Shown here: in pieces, positions 9,653 to 19,722 of the stretch
How the letters are laid out: each line of letters starts with the position of its first letter
Numbering within the stretch: position 1 is the first letter of the stretch
Source: Alphaproteobacteria bacterium
GTDB lineage: Bacteria; Pseudomonadota; Alphaproteobacteria; Micropepsales; Micropepsaceae
Assembly (NCBI GenBank): GCA_018971835.1
Contig: JAGWZW010000008.1
Span: forward strand, 1 to 64,000
Reading direction: 5' to 3'
Length of the DNA: 64,000 nt
Made by a program: the position numbers and the translations under genes
The notes under the pieces: generated by a model
The model's input: only the letters and a program-made list of their open reading frames with translations
What the model was told of the DNA's origin: nothing
Database searches by the model: none

Positions 9653-9667
9653 TTAAGGGTTTGTTGA
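9653..9667. promoter_or_regulatory. Near-consensus CtrA-like site TTAA-N7-TTGA upstream of tadD
   Basis: ttaa gggtttg ttga, 7 of 8 consensus bases, 48 bp before the tadD ATG. Confidence 0.35.
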
Positions 9668-9714
9668 GAGCCGAACAGTCATGCTTGGGAGATATCTCTT
9701 TCGAGGGAACTCCC

Positions 9715-10701
9715 ATGAGCCGCATCTACCTCCGCGCCACTGCCGCAATCGCCGGTGCGCTAGCGCTGGCAGGCTGTGCGAGCCAGACCCCGGCCGACAA
9801 GGCCGTGGCGCTCACCGGGCCGGCAGCCGTTGCCGATACGGCCACGGCTACCAGCCGCGCCGCCGATGCCGGTCCGTATGCCGCGATGGCCGGCAATCTG
9901 CCGCACAATCTGGACGGCGAAATCCGCCGGGCCCAGCTGTTGCGCGCCGCCGGCGACCTGGAAGGCGCCACCCATGCGCTGGCGCAGCTCATGCTGGTGG
10001 CCCCGGACGACCCGCGCGTGGTCGGCGAATACGGCAAGGTGCTGGTTCAGGAGGGCCGGACGAGCGAGGCAAAAGCCTTCCTCCAGCGTGCCGTCGAACT
10101 GCAGCCAGACAACTGGACGTTCTACTCGGCGCTCGGCGTGGCCTGCGATCAGGCCAAGCAGCGCACGGCGGCGGCCGCTGCCTATGAGCACGCGCTCGCC
10201 CTCAAACCGGGCGAGCCCACCGTGCTCAACAATTACGCCATGAGCGAAATGCTGGCCGGCCATCTGGACCGCGCCCAGACATTGCTGCACGAAGCCGAGG
10301 CCCACGGCGCGGACAATCCGAAGATCGCCGCCAATCTCGCCATGATCGGCGCTATGCGCGGCAAGGCCGCACCGCAGAGTGCCATCGCCACCGCAGCACC
10401 CAAGCCCGCCCCGGCAACCCTGAAGGCTGCCGCGCCGGCGCATCTGGCCACCCGTCAGCACGCGGAACCCCGCAGGCACCCGAGGACAAATGCCACGCCG
10501 AAGGTGGTGATGGCGCCGGTTCCCTACGATCCGCTCGCCGGCAAGGTCTATCCCGAGCACAGTGAGCGCCTGGCCCATACTGCCGCTCACGCGGCCAGAG
10601 CCCGCGTGGCCAAGGCAACCGACGAAGCCAAGGCTGCGCCCCGGCGTGAAGCGGCCAAGGCGGCCGCGCCGACGCTACGCACAGCGGCTGATCTTTACTG
10701 A
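9715..10701 (+). CDS. tadD: TadD-like TPR lipoprotein of the Flp/Tad pilus
   Basis: Lipoprotein signal AIAGALALAGCASQ, TPR repeats (FLQRAVELQPDNWTFYSALGVACDQ...), adjacent to tadC/tadB. Confidence 0.85.
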   Translation: MSRIYLRATAAIAGALALAGCASQTPADKAVALTGPAAVADTATATSRAADAGPYAAMAGNLPHNLDGEIRRAQLLRAAGDLEGATHALAQLMLVAPDDPRVVGEYGKVLVQEGRTSEAKAFLQRAVELQPDNWTFYSALGVACDQAKQRTAAAAAYEHALALKPGEPTVLNNYAMSEMLAGHLDRAQTLLHEAEAHGADNPKIAANLAMIGAMRGKAAPQSAIATAAPKPAPATLKAAAPAHLATRQHAEPRRHPRTNATPKVVMAPVPYDPLAGKVYPEHSERLAHTAAHAARARVAKATDEAKAAPRREAAKAAAPTLRTAADLY

Positions 10702-10745
10702 ACAATCCTGGCTGACGGATAGCCGAGACGAAGCCAGCCGCGGGC

Positions 10746-11723
10746 TCAGTGCAGCGTGTGCATCACGCGGATGATCGCCGGGCCCAGAATCACGACGAAC
10801 AGGCAGGGCAGGAAGAATACGATCATCGGCACGGTGAGCTTGGCAGGAAGGGCGGCGGCCTTGCGCTCGGCCTCCTGCATACGCATCTCGCGGTTCTCCT
10901 GGGCGGTGACGCGCAACGCCTGCCCCAGGGGCGTGCCATACTTCTCCGCCTGATTGAGCGCCGCCGAAACTGCCTTGACGCCAGCATGCCCGCAGCGCCG
11001 CGCCAGGTTCTCGAAGGCCTGACGGCGCTCAGGCAGATAGGAGAGTTCGGCCGTGGTGAGCGCGAATTCCTCGGCCAGTTCCACCGACTGCTGGCCGATC
11101 TCGGTGGAAACCCGCGTGAAGGCGGCCTCGATCGACATGCCCGATTCGACGCAGATCAGCAGCAGGTCGAGCGCGTCGGGAAACGCGTGCATGATCGATT
11201 CCTGCCGCTTCTGGATCAGGTTGGAGACATAGAGGTCCGGCAGGTAGTAGCCGAACAGCGCCATACCGACGGCCGCGAACGCCTTCGTCCACGCTGTCCA
11301 GGCGAAGTTCGTCATGACGAACAGATAAAACAGCGCCGCCGCGAACACGATGAACGGCATGACGAAGCGGAAGAACAGGAAGGCTACCAGCGGAGCCTGA
11401 CCGCGCAGGCCTGCCCGCTCCAGCTTGGCGCGGGTGTCTGGCGACTCCATGAGGTTGGAGAGCTTCAGGCGATCCACCGTCTTCTTCATGAAGTTGACCG
11501 GCTCGGCGCGCAACGAACTGCGCTTGCCGGCGAGCGCAGCGTGATGCTTGGCCCGCAGTTCCTCGCGCCGATCCGACACTGCCTTCATGCGCGTGCCCAG
11601 CGTGTTGCGTTCCAGGAACGGCAGGCCGAACGTGACGATGGTGGCGAAGACCAGGATCGCGGCCGACGCGGTGGCCAGAAACTTCGGATCGAACAGGATG
11701 TTGAGAACGCCGATATCGATCAT
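10746..11723 (-). CDS. tadC: Type II secretion F family protein, TadC
   Basis: T2SF topology; FPDALDLLLICVESGMSIEAAFTRVSTEIG; ends PMIVFFLPCLFVVILGPAII. Confidence 0.94.
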   Translation of the reverse strand: MIDIGVLNILFDPKFLATASAAILVFATIVTFGLPFLERNTLGTRMKAVSDRREELRAKHHAALAGKRSSLRAEPVNFMKKTVDRLKLSNLMESPDTRAKLERAGLRGQAPLVAFLFFRFVMPFIVFAAALFYLFVMTNFAWTAWTKAFAAVGMALFGYYLPDLYVSNLIQKRQESIMHAFPDALDLLLICVESGMSIEAAFTRVSTEIGQQSVELAEEFALTTAELSYLPERRQAFENLARRCGHAGVKAVSAALNQAEKYGTPLGQALRVTAQENREMRMQEAERKAAALPAKLTVPMIVFFLPCLFVVILGPAIIRVMHTLH

Positions 11724-11731
11724 GGCCGCCC

Positions 11732-12709
11732 CTAGTGCTTGAAGCTTATCATCTTCGCCATCACGAAGATGCCGAGCGACATCCAGATCGCGCAGCCGGC
11801 CAGCATCAGGTATCCCAGACGCTCGGTGAACAGCAGCTCCATGTAATTGCGCGAGGTCAGATAGACCAGCGTTCCCACCGCCGGCGGCAGCGAGCCGATG
11901 ATGGCGGCGGACGCCTTGGCCTCCGACGACATCGCCTTGATCTTGCCCAGCAGCCGCTTGCGGTCGCGCAGCACGTTGGCGAGATTGCTCAGCGCTTCCG
12001 ACAGGTTGCCGCCCGATTTCGCCTGGATAGTCATGACGATGCCAAAGAAGCTGACTTCGGCGGTGGGCATGCTCTCGTACATGCGCTTGAGCCCCTGCTC
12101 CAGCGTGACGCCGACCTTGAGGCTTTCCACCAGGCGGTCGAACTCGCCGGCCACCGGCTGGGGGATTTCCCGGGCGACGATCTTGAGCGCCTCGTTGGTC
12201 GGCAGGCCGGACTTGACGCTGCGCACGATGATGTCGATGGCGTTGGCGAAGTTGTTGGTGAAGGCTTTTTCGCGCCGCGACTTGAGGAAGGACAGCACCC
12301 AGCGGGGCAGCGTGTAGCCGCTAAAGGCACCGGCGGCCAGACTGAGCAACAATGGCTGTTTGAACAGCATGCACAGCCCCAGCACCACCAGGCCCGCCGT
12401 CGCCGAAATGAGGTAGAAATCGCGCGGCGTGATGGAGAGCCCGGCCTGGTCGAGGCGGCGGCGCAGCGTGGGCCGTACTTTCTTGGCCGCCTGCTGGTTT
12501 TCGATATCCTTGAGTGTATCGGTGACGCTCTTGCGCCGCTGATTGGCGTCCGGTGCACCTGAACCCGCCAATGGTCCGGAGGAGCGCGCCATCGTGGCTA
12601 CGCGCTTCTGCGCGCGCGCGCCCTGGCCGTCGGAGAGCGCAAACATCGCGCCGCCGACTGCCACAAAGAACAACAGCGCCGTCAGAACGATCAATGCCGC
12701 GCTGCCCAT
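11732..12709 (-). CDS. tadB: Type II secretion F family protein, TadB
   Basis: ANAIDIIVRSVKSGLPTNEALKIVAREIPQPVAGEFDRLVESLKVGVTLEQGLKRM. Confidence 0.94.
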   Translation of the reverse strand: MGSAALIVLTALLFFVAVGGAMFALSDGQGARAQKRVATMARSSGPLAGSGAPDANQRRKSVTDTLKDIENQQAAKKVRPTLRRRLDQAGLSITPRDFYLISATAGLVVLGLCMLFKQPLLLSLAAGAFSGYTLPRWVLSFLKSRREKAFTNNFANAIDIIVRSVKSGLPTNEALKIVAREIPQPVAGEFDRLVESLKVGVTLEQGLKRMYESMPTAEVSFFGIVMTIQAKSGGNLSEALSNLANVLRDRKRLLGKIKAMSSEAKASAAIIGSLPPAVGTLVYLTSRNYMELLFTERLGYLMLAGCAIWMSLGIFVMAKMISFKH

Positions 12710-12723
12710 CGCCGCCTCCCTGG

Positions 12724-14175
12724 TCAGGCCTGAAGCGCGTCAAGCGCCTCGGACAGTTCGCGATCCATGCCGAAATAGCGCGCGCGCTCCCAGAACACCG
12801 GCCGTACGATGCCCGTACCGGTGTGACGGCCCTTGATGCGCCCGCCCTCTTCCTCGCCGGTGATCTCGTAATGGACGAGATCCTGAGTAATGATGACGTC
12901 GCCCTCGGTACCGACCACCTCGGTGATATGCGTGATGCGGCGCGAACCATCCCGCAGGCGCTCGGCCTGCACGATGACATCGATGGACGCCACAATCATC
13001 TCGCGGATGGTACGCGAAGGCAGCTGGAAGCCACCCATCGTAATCATGGATTCAAGACGCGAGAGCGCCTCGCGCGGGGAGTTGGCGTGCAGCGTGCCCA
13101 TCGAACCGTCATGGCCGGTGTTCATGGCCTGCAGGAGGTCGAAGGCCTCCGGTCCGCGCACTTCGCCCACGATGATGCGCTCCGGCCGCATGCGCAAGCA
13201 GTTGCGCACCAGGTCGCGCATGGTAATCTGGCCCTGGCCTTCGAGGTTGGGCGGACGCGTTTCCAGTCGCACGACATGAGGCTGCTGGAGCTGAAGTTCC
13301 GCAGCATCTTCGCAGGTGATGACGCGCTCGTCGGCATCGATGAAGGCGGTGAGACAGTTGAGCAGTGTGGTCTTGCCCGAGCCGGTGCCGCCGGAGATGA
13401 GCACGTTGCAGCGTGCCCGCCCGATGACCTTGAGCACATTGGCGCCGGGCTGGCTGACGGAACCGAAGCGTACGAGATCCTCGAGCTTGAGCTTGTCCTT
13501 CTTGAACTTGCGGATGGTCAGCGTCGGCCCGTCGAGCGCGAGCGGCGGCGCGATGACGTTGACGCGGCTGCCGTCCAGCAGGCGCGCGTCGCAGATCGGC
13601 GAGGACTCGTCCACCCGGCGGCCGACCTGGCTGACGATGCGCTGGCAGATATTCATGAGCTGCGCATTGTCGCGGAAGCGGATATTGGTGAGCTGAACCT
13701 TGCCCGCCACTTCGATAAAGACGCGATTGGCGCCGTTGACCATGATGTCGGCGATGTCGTCGCGCGCCAGCAGCGGCTCCAGCGGCCCGTAGCCCAGCAC
13801 GTCGTTGCAGATGTCCTGCAGCAGGTGTTCCTGCTCGGCAATGGACATCACCACGGCCTTGATCGAAATGATCTCGTTGACGATGTCGCGGATTTCTTCG
13901 CGTGCGCTATCGGCGTCGAGCTGGGCGAGCTGGGCCAGGTCGATGGTGTCGATCAGCGCGTTGAAGATCGTCGTCTTGATCCGGTAGTAGTCGTCGGAGT
14001 GGGTGTCGCTCGCCCGTGCAGACTTCGGCGCCGCCGCGGGTTTGGCCGGTGGCGCCGAGGGGGCAGCCAGGAATGGCGGCGGCGGCGGATTGAGCGCGTC
14101 GTCTGCTGTCTGTGCCGGCGCGGCCGGCAGAGCCCGGCGGGTCGGTTCAGAGGGGGTGGCGCGCTTTCCGAACAT
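12724..14175 (-). CDS. cpaF: CpaF/TadA family secretion ATPase
   Basis: [16 protein letters not shown] Walker [44 protein letters not shown]. Confidence 0.97.
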   Translation of the reverse strand: MFGKRATPSEPTRRALPAAPAQTADDALNPPPPPFLAAPSAPPAKPAAAPKSARASDTHSDDYYRIKTTIFNALIDTIDLAQLAQLDADSAREEIRDIVNEIISIKAVVMSIAEQEHLLQDICNDVLGYGPLEPLLARDDIADIMVNGANRVFIEVAGKVQLTNIRFRDNAQLMNICQRIVSQVGRRVDESSPICDARLLDGSRVNVIAPPLALDGPTLTIRKFKKDKLKLEDLVRFGSVSQPGANVLKVIGRARCNVLISGGTGSGKTTLLNCLTAFIDADERVITCEDAAELQLQQPHVVRLETRPPNLEGQGQITMRDLVRNCLRMRPERIIVGEVRGPEAFDLLQAMNTGHDGSMGTLHANSPREALSRLESMITMGGFQLPSRTIREMIVASIDVIVQAERLRDGSRRITHITEVVGTEGDVIITQDLVHYEITGEEEGGRIKGRHTGTGIVRPVFWERARYFGMDRELSEALDALQA

Positions 14176-14178
14176 GGC

Positions 14179-15444
14179 TCAGGCCCGCTTCTTTCCCTTC
14201 AGGAATGAGAAGAACGGCAACACGCCCTTGATCTCGCCTTGTGGTGCCCTTCCGGTCAGGAGTTCGGCGAGCTTGTGCACGCCTTCCGCCGTCTGCGAAC
14301 GCGGCTGCACCTCCGTCAGCATCTGTCCATTGTTGGCAGCCGCTCCGAACAACGCCGGATCGAACGGGATCACCAGCGACGGCTGAAGGCCGACGGTTTC
14401 GGCGAAGTCCTTCAGCGGGATCTCCGGGCGCTTCGGAATGCCGACCTGGTTGAGCACGAGCTTGGGCGCGGCATCGTTGGGCCGGTTCTGCTTGAGCAGA
14501 TCGGCCAGCGACTTGGCATTGCGCAGCGATGCCAGATCGGGCGCGGCCACGATCACAACCTCGTCGGAAGCATGCAGCGTTTGGCGCACCCAGGGTGCCC
14601 ACAGATGGGGCAAATCCAGGATGACGCAAGGCGTCACCTGCCGCACGGCATCGATCACGGCCTCATAGGCCGCGGGCTCGGCATCGTAGTCGCGCTCCAG
14701 CGCGGCCGGCGCGCTGAACAGCGAGAGATGGTCGCCGGCCTTCTGCAGCAGGCGGTCCAGCAGCACATCGTCGAGCCGCTCTGGCGCCGCCAGCGCATCG
14801 GCCACGCCCTGGCCCGGCTCCTCGTTGAAATCGAGGCTGAGGGTGCCAAACGGAAGATCCATGTCTACGATCGTGGTGTTGATCTTCAGCCATTCGGCGA
14901 TCGACCAGGCTGCGTTATGCGCCAGCGTGGAGGAACCTGCGCCACCGCGGGCGGCGATGAAACTGACCACGCGGCCGATGGGCGCCGCGTCGGGAGCGAG
15001 GTAGAGGCCCGAAATCACCTCGATCACCCGCAGCGGGCTGATCGGCGCCACCAGATATTCGCTGACCCCCCGGCGGATCAACTCGCGGTAAAGCTCCACG
15101 TCATTGACCCGGCCGATGATGATGACCTTGGTTTCCGGATCACAGACCTCCGCCAGCCGTTCGATCTCGTCGAGCGCAGCCTGGCCCTGCTGGCGGGTTT
15201 CGACGATCAGCAGATTGGGCGTGGTCTGCCCGGTGAAGTGTTCTACCGCCCCCTGCACGCCGCCGAGCTGGATGGCCATATGCGCCTTGGTCAGGCGGCG
15301 GTCGCCGGCTGCGCGTTCAAGCGCCGCGCCGGTATCGGGAAACTCACAGAAGGCATGAATGGAGATCCGCGGCACCGGCCGCTCATGCGGGGCGGCGCCG
15401 AAGCCTTCGTCGCTGTCGTTCGGTTCTTTGTGGGATTTGGCCAT
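14179..15444 (-). CDS. cpaE: CpaE/TadZ pilus localization ATPase-like protein
   Basis: REC-like N-terminus then ParA/MinD-like domain with atypical Walker A FIAARGGAGSSTLAHN; position in tad locus. Confidence 0.93.
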   Translation of the reverse strand: MAKSHKEPNDSDEGFGAAPHERPVPRISIHAFCEFPDTGAALERAAGDRRLTKAHMAIQLGGVQGAVEHFTGQTTPNLLIVETRQQGQAALDEIERLAEVCDPETKVIIIGRVNDVELYRELIRRGVSEYLVAPISPLRVIEVISGLYLAPDAAPIGRVVSFIAARGGAGSSTLAHNAAWSIAEWLKINTTIVDMDLPFGTLSLDFNEEPGQGVADALAAPERLDDVLLDRLLQKAGDHLSLFSAPAALERDYDAEPAAYEAVIDAVRQVTPCVILDLPHLWAPWVRQTLHASDEVVIVAAPDLASLRNAKSLADLLKQNRPNDAAPKLVLNQVGIPKRPEIPLKDFAETVGLQPSLVIPFDPALFGAAANNGQMLTEVQPRSQTAEGVHKLAELLTGRAPQGEIKGVLPFFSFLKGKKRA

Positions 15445-15470
15445 GAAACGCTCCGAACCCGTATCTTTCG

Positions 15471-16166
15471 CTATTTTACCGTGCTGATCGCCGCGGACTG
15501 ATCCGGCGTCTTCTGCGCCGCAGTCGGCTGACCTTGCTCATAATTGCCCATCACCACCGCGCGGCGCGTGGCGTCCGCCGCACCCATCGGGCGGGGCGCC
15601 ACCAGATCGCGCGGGTCGGCGACCATGACGGCAAGATTGTGCTGATTGGCGCAACCCAGATTGGGCATCGGCAGGTTGGAAGCCGTATCGCCCGCATTCT
15701 TCGACCAGTCACCGCAGGGATCGGTGTGCGCGGCATAGGTGATGTACCGCAGCTCCACGCGCCCGTCACCGTCCCCCGTATCGCGTGTGCCCACCAGGAT
15801 GCGATCGCGGGGCACCCCCATAGCCGCCAGCTTCTCGCCCAGATAGCCGATGATAGCATTGGAACCGGCACCTGCCGGCGCGAGAAGACTGATCGAGCCG
15901 TTGCCATGAGCCAGATAAGCGGCCACGAAGCCGTCGAGGCGCATTTCATCGTCCGGCATCAGCGCGCCCGGCGGATTGGAAACCGGCAGATCGAGCGATA
16001 CGAAGCTGGGCGCAACGGTGATCGGATGGTTGGCAACCGGATCGGCGCTGAGCGCGGCATCCTGGTTGGTCAGCGAGGCGCAACTCGACGCCGTCAGCAC
16101 CGCCGTCAGCGCCGCAGCCAGGCAGACGTCACGCCATACGTTCCCAAAGGCATCGCTCCCTGCCAT
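15471..16166 (-). CDS. cpaD: CpaD pilus assembly protein
   Basis: Signal/lipobox-like N-terminus, NLPMPNLGCANQHNLAVMVADPRDLVAPRPMGAADATRR is CpaD-typical. Confidence 0.93.
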   Translation of the reverse strand: MAGSDAFGNVWRDVCLAAALTAVLTASSCASLTNQDAALSADPVANHPITVAPSFVSLDLPVSNPPGALMPDDEMRLDGFVAAYLAHGNGSISLLAPAGAGSNAIIGYLGEKLAAMGVPRDRILVGTRDTGDGDGRVELRYITYAAHTDPCGDWSKNAGDTASNLPMPNLGCANQHNLAVMVADPRDLVAPRPMGAADATRRAVVMGNYEQGQPTAAQKTPDQSAAISTVK

Positions 16167-16178
16167 GGCTCGATCTCC

Positions 16179-17663
16179 CTACTGCACGATGAAGCCGGTT
16201 TTGCCGTTGGCCGCATCCTTTTGCGGCCCCGGCACCGGCTTGTGCGTTTCGTTGAGCTTGCCCATCAGGATGGTCTCTGGATCGGTGGCGGGCACGAAGC
16301 CATCGGTCGGCAGCTTGATCTTGTCCGGCGAAACCGGATTCACCAGATAGGCGCTGACCATGACGACGAGTTCGGTTTCGTCGTTCTGGAAATCGCGGCT
16401 GCGGAACAGCGCGCCCAGCACCGGCAGATCCTTCAGGCCGGGAAAGGCGTCCAGCACCTGCTTGCTGGTATGCTGCATCAACCCCGCGATGGCGAAGGCG
16501 CCGCCCGACGGCAGCTCGATCGTCGTCTCTGCGCGGCGCACGGCGAGCGCCGGAATGGTCTGGCTCGGCGCCGAAACCGCCTGACCACTGGAATTGGTCG
16601 TGGTGCCGCCCGCCAGCGTGAGTGCGCCAGTATTGGTCAATTCGCTCACTTCGGTGGAGATCTGCATCGAGATGCGGTTCGCACTCAGCACCACCGGGGT
16701 GAACGACAGGCCCACGCCGAACTGCTTGAAGACGACGGAGATGTTGCCCTGCGAGTCGCGGCCTGCCGGCACCGGAAACTCGCCGCCGGCCAGGAACTTC
16801 GCCGTCTCGCCCGATACCGCGATCAGGTTCGGCTCGGCCAGGGTGTGCATCAGCCCCACCTGCTCCAGCGCCTTGACAGTGCCTTGCAGATTGTTCGGTC
16901 CGCCGGTGCAGGTTCCCGCCGATGTGGGCGCGCAGACCTTGCCGATCTGAGCGCCGGAGAGATCGCTGAGCGCCGTTCCGGTCAGGCCATAGGGATTGGC
17001 GGTCGAGGCGACGATCGGCACGCCGGCAGCCACCGCGGCGCTGCTGAGGTCGATGCCGAACTGCTTGGCAATCTGGCGCGAGACTTCCGCCACCCGCACC
17101 CTCAGCATCACCTGTTCGCTATTGTCGATCTTCAGCATGTTGACGACCTTCTTGGGGTCGCCCACGAAGCGCGCTGCCAGATCCTGGGCGTGCGCCGATT
17201 CCTGCTCGCTCTTGACGGTGCCGGTAAGCACCACATTGTCGTTGAGTGCCGCTACGCGGATTTTCGCATCCGGCATGTTCGCCCTCAGCATGGACGAGAG
17301 CGGACGAACGTCGCGCTCCACGCTGATATCGAGCGAGAACAGCTGATGGCCGTGTGCATCGAAGAAGAAGGCGTTGGCCTGCCCCACTTTCTTGGCCAGC
17401 AGGAAGATGCGCCGCGGCGTGCGCACCACCGCATCCACAATGCTGGGATCGGAAACCAGCACATCGCGCGCGTCGGTGTCGAGCTGCACGATTGCCGCCT
17501 TGTCGAGCGCCAGAGTCATCTGCCGCTGCGGCACGCCCGGCCCTTGCGTCTCCACCGTGATCACGCGCGCACCGCCGTCACCGTCACGCGCGGCAACAAA
17601 GGCCGGCGGCGCCAGAACCGCCATCGCCGCCAGCGCGGCACCGAACATGCCCGTGCGCATCAT
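16179..17663 (-). CDS. cpaC: CpaC/RcpA outer membrane secretin
   Basis: ARDVLVSDPSIVDAVVRTPRRIFLLAKKVGQANAFFFD plus secretin domain AVRRAETTIELPSGGAFAIAGLMQ. Confidence 0.96.
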   Translation of the reverse strand: MMRTGMFGAALAAMAVLAPPAFVAARDGDGGARVITVETQGPGVPQRQMTLALDKAAIVQLDTDARDVLVSDPSIVDAVVRTPRRIFLLAKKVGQANAFFFDAHGHQLFSLDISVERDVRPLSSMLRANMPDAKIRVAALNDNVVLTGTVKSEQESAHAQDLAARFVGDPKKVVNMLKIDNSEQVMLRVRVAEVSRQIAKQFGIDLSSAAVAAGVPIVASTANPYGLTGTALSDLSGAQIGKVCAPTSAGTCTGGPNNLQGTVKALEQVGLMHTLAEPNLIAVSGETAKFLAGGEFPVPAGRDSQGNISVVFKQFGVGLSFTPVVLSANRISMQISTEVSELTNTGALTLAGGTTTNSSGQAVSAPSQTIPALAVRRAETTIELPSGGAFAIAGLMQHTSKQVLDAFPGLKDLPVLGALFRSRDFQNDETELVVMVSAYLVNPVSPDKIKLPTDGFVPATDPETILMGKLNETHKPVPGPQKDAANGKTGFIVQ

Positions 17664-17666
17664 GGC

Positions 17667-18458
17667 CTACTCCCCTGATTGGCCGGTGCCGGCCGGCGAA
17701 AGGCCATAGCGGATAACGGAGACACCAGCCGCCGAACCGCCGGCCGTCGCCATTTCGCGCGCGCCGCTGTTGTCGCCAAGCGCGCGCAGCGACAGCGACA
17801 GCGTGCCGGCGGCGTCCGCCTGTGCGATCGTCATCGCCTGCTGGGGCGTCAGTTCCAGCGTTGCGGTCTTGCCCACGACAGTTTTCTCGCGGCTGTTCTG
17901 GCCGAAGGTCTGATCGATCGCCAGAACGCGCACGTCTTCGAGAATCGTGTGGGTGGAAAAGTGCTGGCCCGAAGACGCCTTGCGCGTCAGCAGCACGTCC
18001 ACGCGGTCGTTGGGGAGAATGAACCCCCCAGCGCCCGATTCGACGCTGATCCTGATCGAGACGGCGCGCATGCCCGGTGAAAGCTGTGCTGCCATGAACC
18101 CCGCGCTGTTGGCATGCACGATCTTCGTGGTGGAGAGTGGCTCGCCCGCCACCAGCGGCGCACGTGCCACTGTGCCGTCGACGATGCTGGCGACGTTGCC
18201 GGTTCCGCTTTCGGCGATGAAACTCGAATCGACGGCGGATTTCGGCCAAGACTGCCAGCGCACCATCGCCGGCGTCAATTTGCTGCCGGCCTGGATATTG
18301 CTCGCCGCCACCAGCACATCGGACATCGCCACCGGTGGCGGTGTTGGCGCTGCATGGCCTTTCTCGGTTCCGCCGCCCAGCAGCGCGCGCACCATCAGCG
18401 CCGCCACGATGGCCGCAAAGCCCGCCAAGCCGAGAATGATGACGCGCGACCTGTTCAT
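17667..18458 (-). CDS. cpaB: CpaB/RcpC Flp pilus assembly protein
   Basis: VLVAASNIQAGSKLTPAMVRWQSWP...SPGMRAVSIRISVESGAGGFILPNDRVDVLLTR. Confidence 0.96.
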   Translation of the reverse strand: MNRSRVIILGLAGFAAIVAALMVRALLGGGTEKGHAAPTPPPVAMSDVLVAASNIQAGSKLTPAMVRWQSWPKSAVDSSFIAESGTGNVASIVDGTVARAPLVAGEPLSTTKIVHANSAGFMAAQLSPGMRAVSIRISVESGAGGFILPNDRVDVLLTRKASSGQHFSTHTILEDVRVLAIDQTFGQNSREKTVVGKTATLELTPQQAMTIAQADAAGTLSLSLRALGDNSGAREMATAGGSAAGVSVIRYGLSPAGTGQSGE

Positions 18459-18533
18459 GGGATCTGCTCCTTTGGACCCGATCCCACCACGGAACCCTTT
18501 AGAGAATGCTTAATGGAATGCTGCGACGTTGTT

Positions 18534-19043
18534 CTAACCGCCGGCCGCGAGGCGAAAAATTTCGGCGTGAGGCAAGAGCACTACTGCGCCGGTGGCCAGC
18601 GCGACGCCATAGGGAACGCCCGATGCCGCATCGTGCAGCTTGACGATCCAGTTCTCCTCAGCCAGCAGTTGTGGCAGGGGAAACCGCCGCAGCGCCAGGA
18701 TGGCCAATGTCAGCGCACCGCCGAATAGCGAAGCCAGCAGTGCATATCCAGCCAGATCGTGAAACCCCAGCATGAGCGCGATCGCGGCGAAGAGTTTGGC
18801 GTCGCCACCACCGATGACGCCGAAGCCGAACAACGCAAAGCCTGCCGTCAGAGCCAGAGCGCCCGCCAATACGTGATAACCGAACATCGTCCACGGCATC
18901 GCAGCGGCAGCCGCAAAAAGGATGAACGTCAGCACCAGCCCGGCCGACAGCCAGTTGGGAATGAGATAGGTAGCCAGATCCCAGCCCGCGGCTAGCGCCA
19001 GCAACGCCGGGAACACCACGAGAACGAGAAATTCGGTGAGCAT
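18534..19043 (-). CDS. cpaA: CpaA/TadV prepilin peptidase (A24)
   Basis: WDLATYLIPNWLSAGL and GVIGGGDAKLFAAIALMLG (GxGD protease motif). Confidence 0.95.
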   Translation of the reverse strand: MLTEFLVLVVFPALLALAAGWDLATYLIPNWLSAGLVLTFILFAAAAAMPWTMFGYHVLAGALALTAGFALFGFGVIGGGDAKLFAAIALMLGFHDLAGYALLASLFGGALTLAILALRRFPLPQLLAEENWIVKLHDAASGVPYGVALATGAVVLLPHAEIFRLAAGG

Positions 19044-19119
19044 GCCACGGCCTATCTATTTCTGCTCTTTGATAAGGAGAGCCTGGAAAGCCTACTGGCA
19101 CGCACCTTTCTAAAATGCG

Positions 19120-19143
19120 AACGGCCGCCCGGAAGCGGCCGTT
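19120..19143 (-). terminator. Strong hairpin between flp pilin and cpaA
   Basis: Perfect 9-bp stem aacggccgc-ccggaa-gcggccgtt; on the minus strand followed by cgcattttag. Confidence 0.6.
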
Positions 19144-19200
19144 GCTTGATTGCGTTCCCACCACGCCGTTGAGCGGCGCGGATATCGGCAGTACCGAATA

Positions 19201-19365
19201 TTATTTCACGGCGTTAGCGACGCTTGTGAACGTTGAATTCAGATTCGTACCGATCAGCTGCACAGCGGCGATGATCACCACCGCAATGCCCGCCGCGATC
19301 AGGCCGTATTCGATGGCCGTCGCGCCCGATTCATCGGCATAGAAACGCGAAATGAGCTTTTTCAT
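19201..19365 (-). CDS. flp: Flp family type IVb pilin
   Basis: MKKLISRFYADESGATAIEYGLIAAGIAVVIIAAVQLIGTNLNSTFTSVANAVK; G/ATAIEYGLIA processing motif. Confidence 0.97.
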   Translation of the reverse strand: MKKLISRFYADESGATAIEYGLIAAGIAVVIIAAVQLIGTNLNSTFTSVANAVK

Positions 19366-19458
19366 TGAAGCCTCCGTTGACTGACACCCAAGACCCACAA
19401 GGTGCCGGTTTCGAAGCGGCCCCAATCGTGGAATGGCGCCCATCGTACGAGCACACAA

Positions 19459-19473
19459 TTAACGACCGATTAA
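19459..19473. promoter_or_regulatory. Consensus CtrA-type site TTAA-N7-TTAA upstream of flp
   Basis: ttaa cgaccga ttaa, exact match, 94 bp upstream of flp ATG (19365). Confidence 0.6.
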
Positions 19474-19659
19474 ATGCCAAGACGAGCAACAGTCTTCACC
19501 TGTTTCAACCCGAAACAAAATGGCCGTCCCGCGATGGAACTCATGGTTAATGTCTATACTTTGTTTACCACAACGGCAAATCATCCTCTCTCGCTTCGGC
19601 GCGAACGCGAATGGAGGGGAGCGAAACACGCCGCGCGCCAGGCCGGCGCACGCCGATCA

Positions 19660-19674
19660 TTAAACCTTCCTTTA
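19660..19674. promoter_or_regulatory. Near-consensus CtrA-like site TTAA-N7-TTTA upstream of CpaC-N-like gene
   Basis: ttaa accttcc ttta, 7/8 match, 49 bp before ATG 19723. Confidence 0.35.
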
Positions 19675-19722
19675 CACCCGAGGCCCTAGCCTCAGGACAG
19701 CAAAATCGCCGGAGGCGACCCC

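Noticed and set aside
12553-14208. 551-aa + strand ORF opposite cpaF
   Set aside because: Antisense shadow of cpaF; composition typical of reverse-frame artefacts.
15534-17678. 714-aa + strand ORF antisense to cpaC/cpaD
   Set aside because: GC-rich shadow ORF (Arg/His/Gly/Ala-rich, no motifs) opposite strongly supported tad genes.
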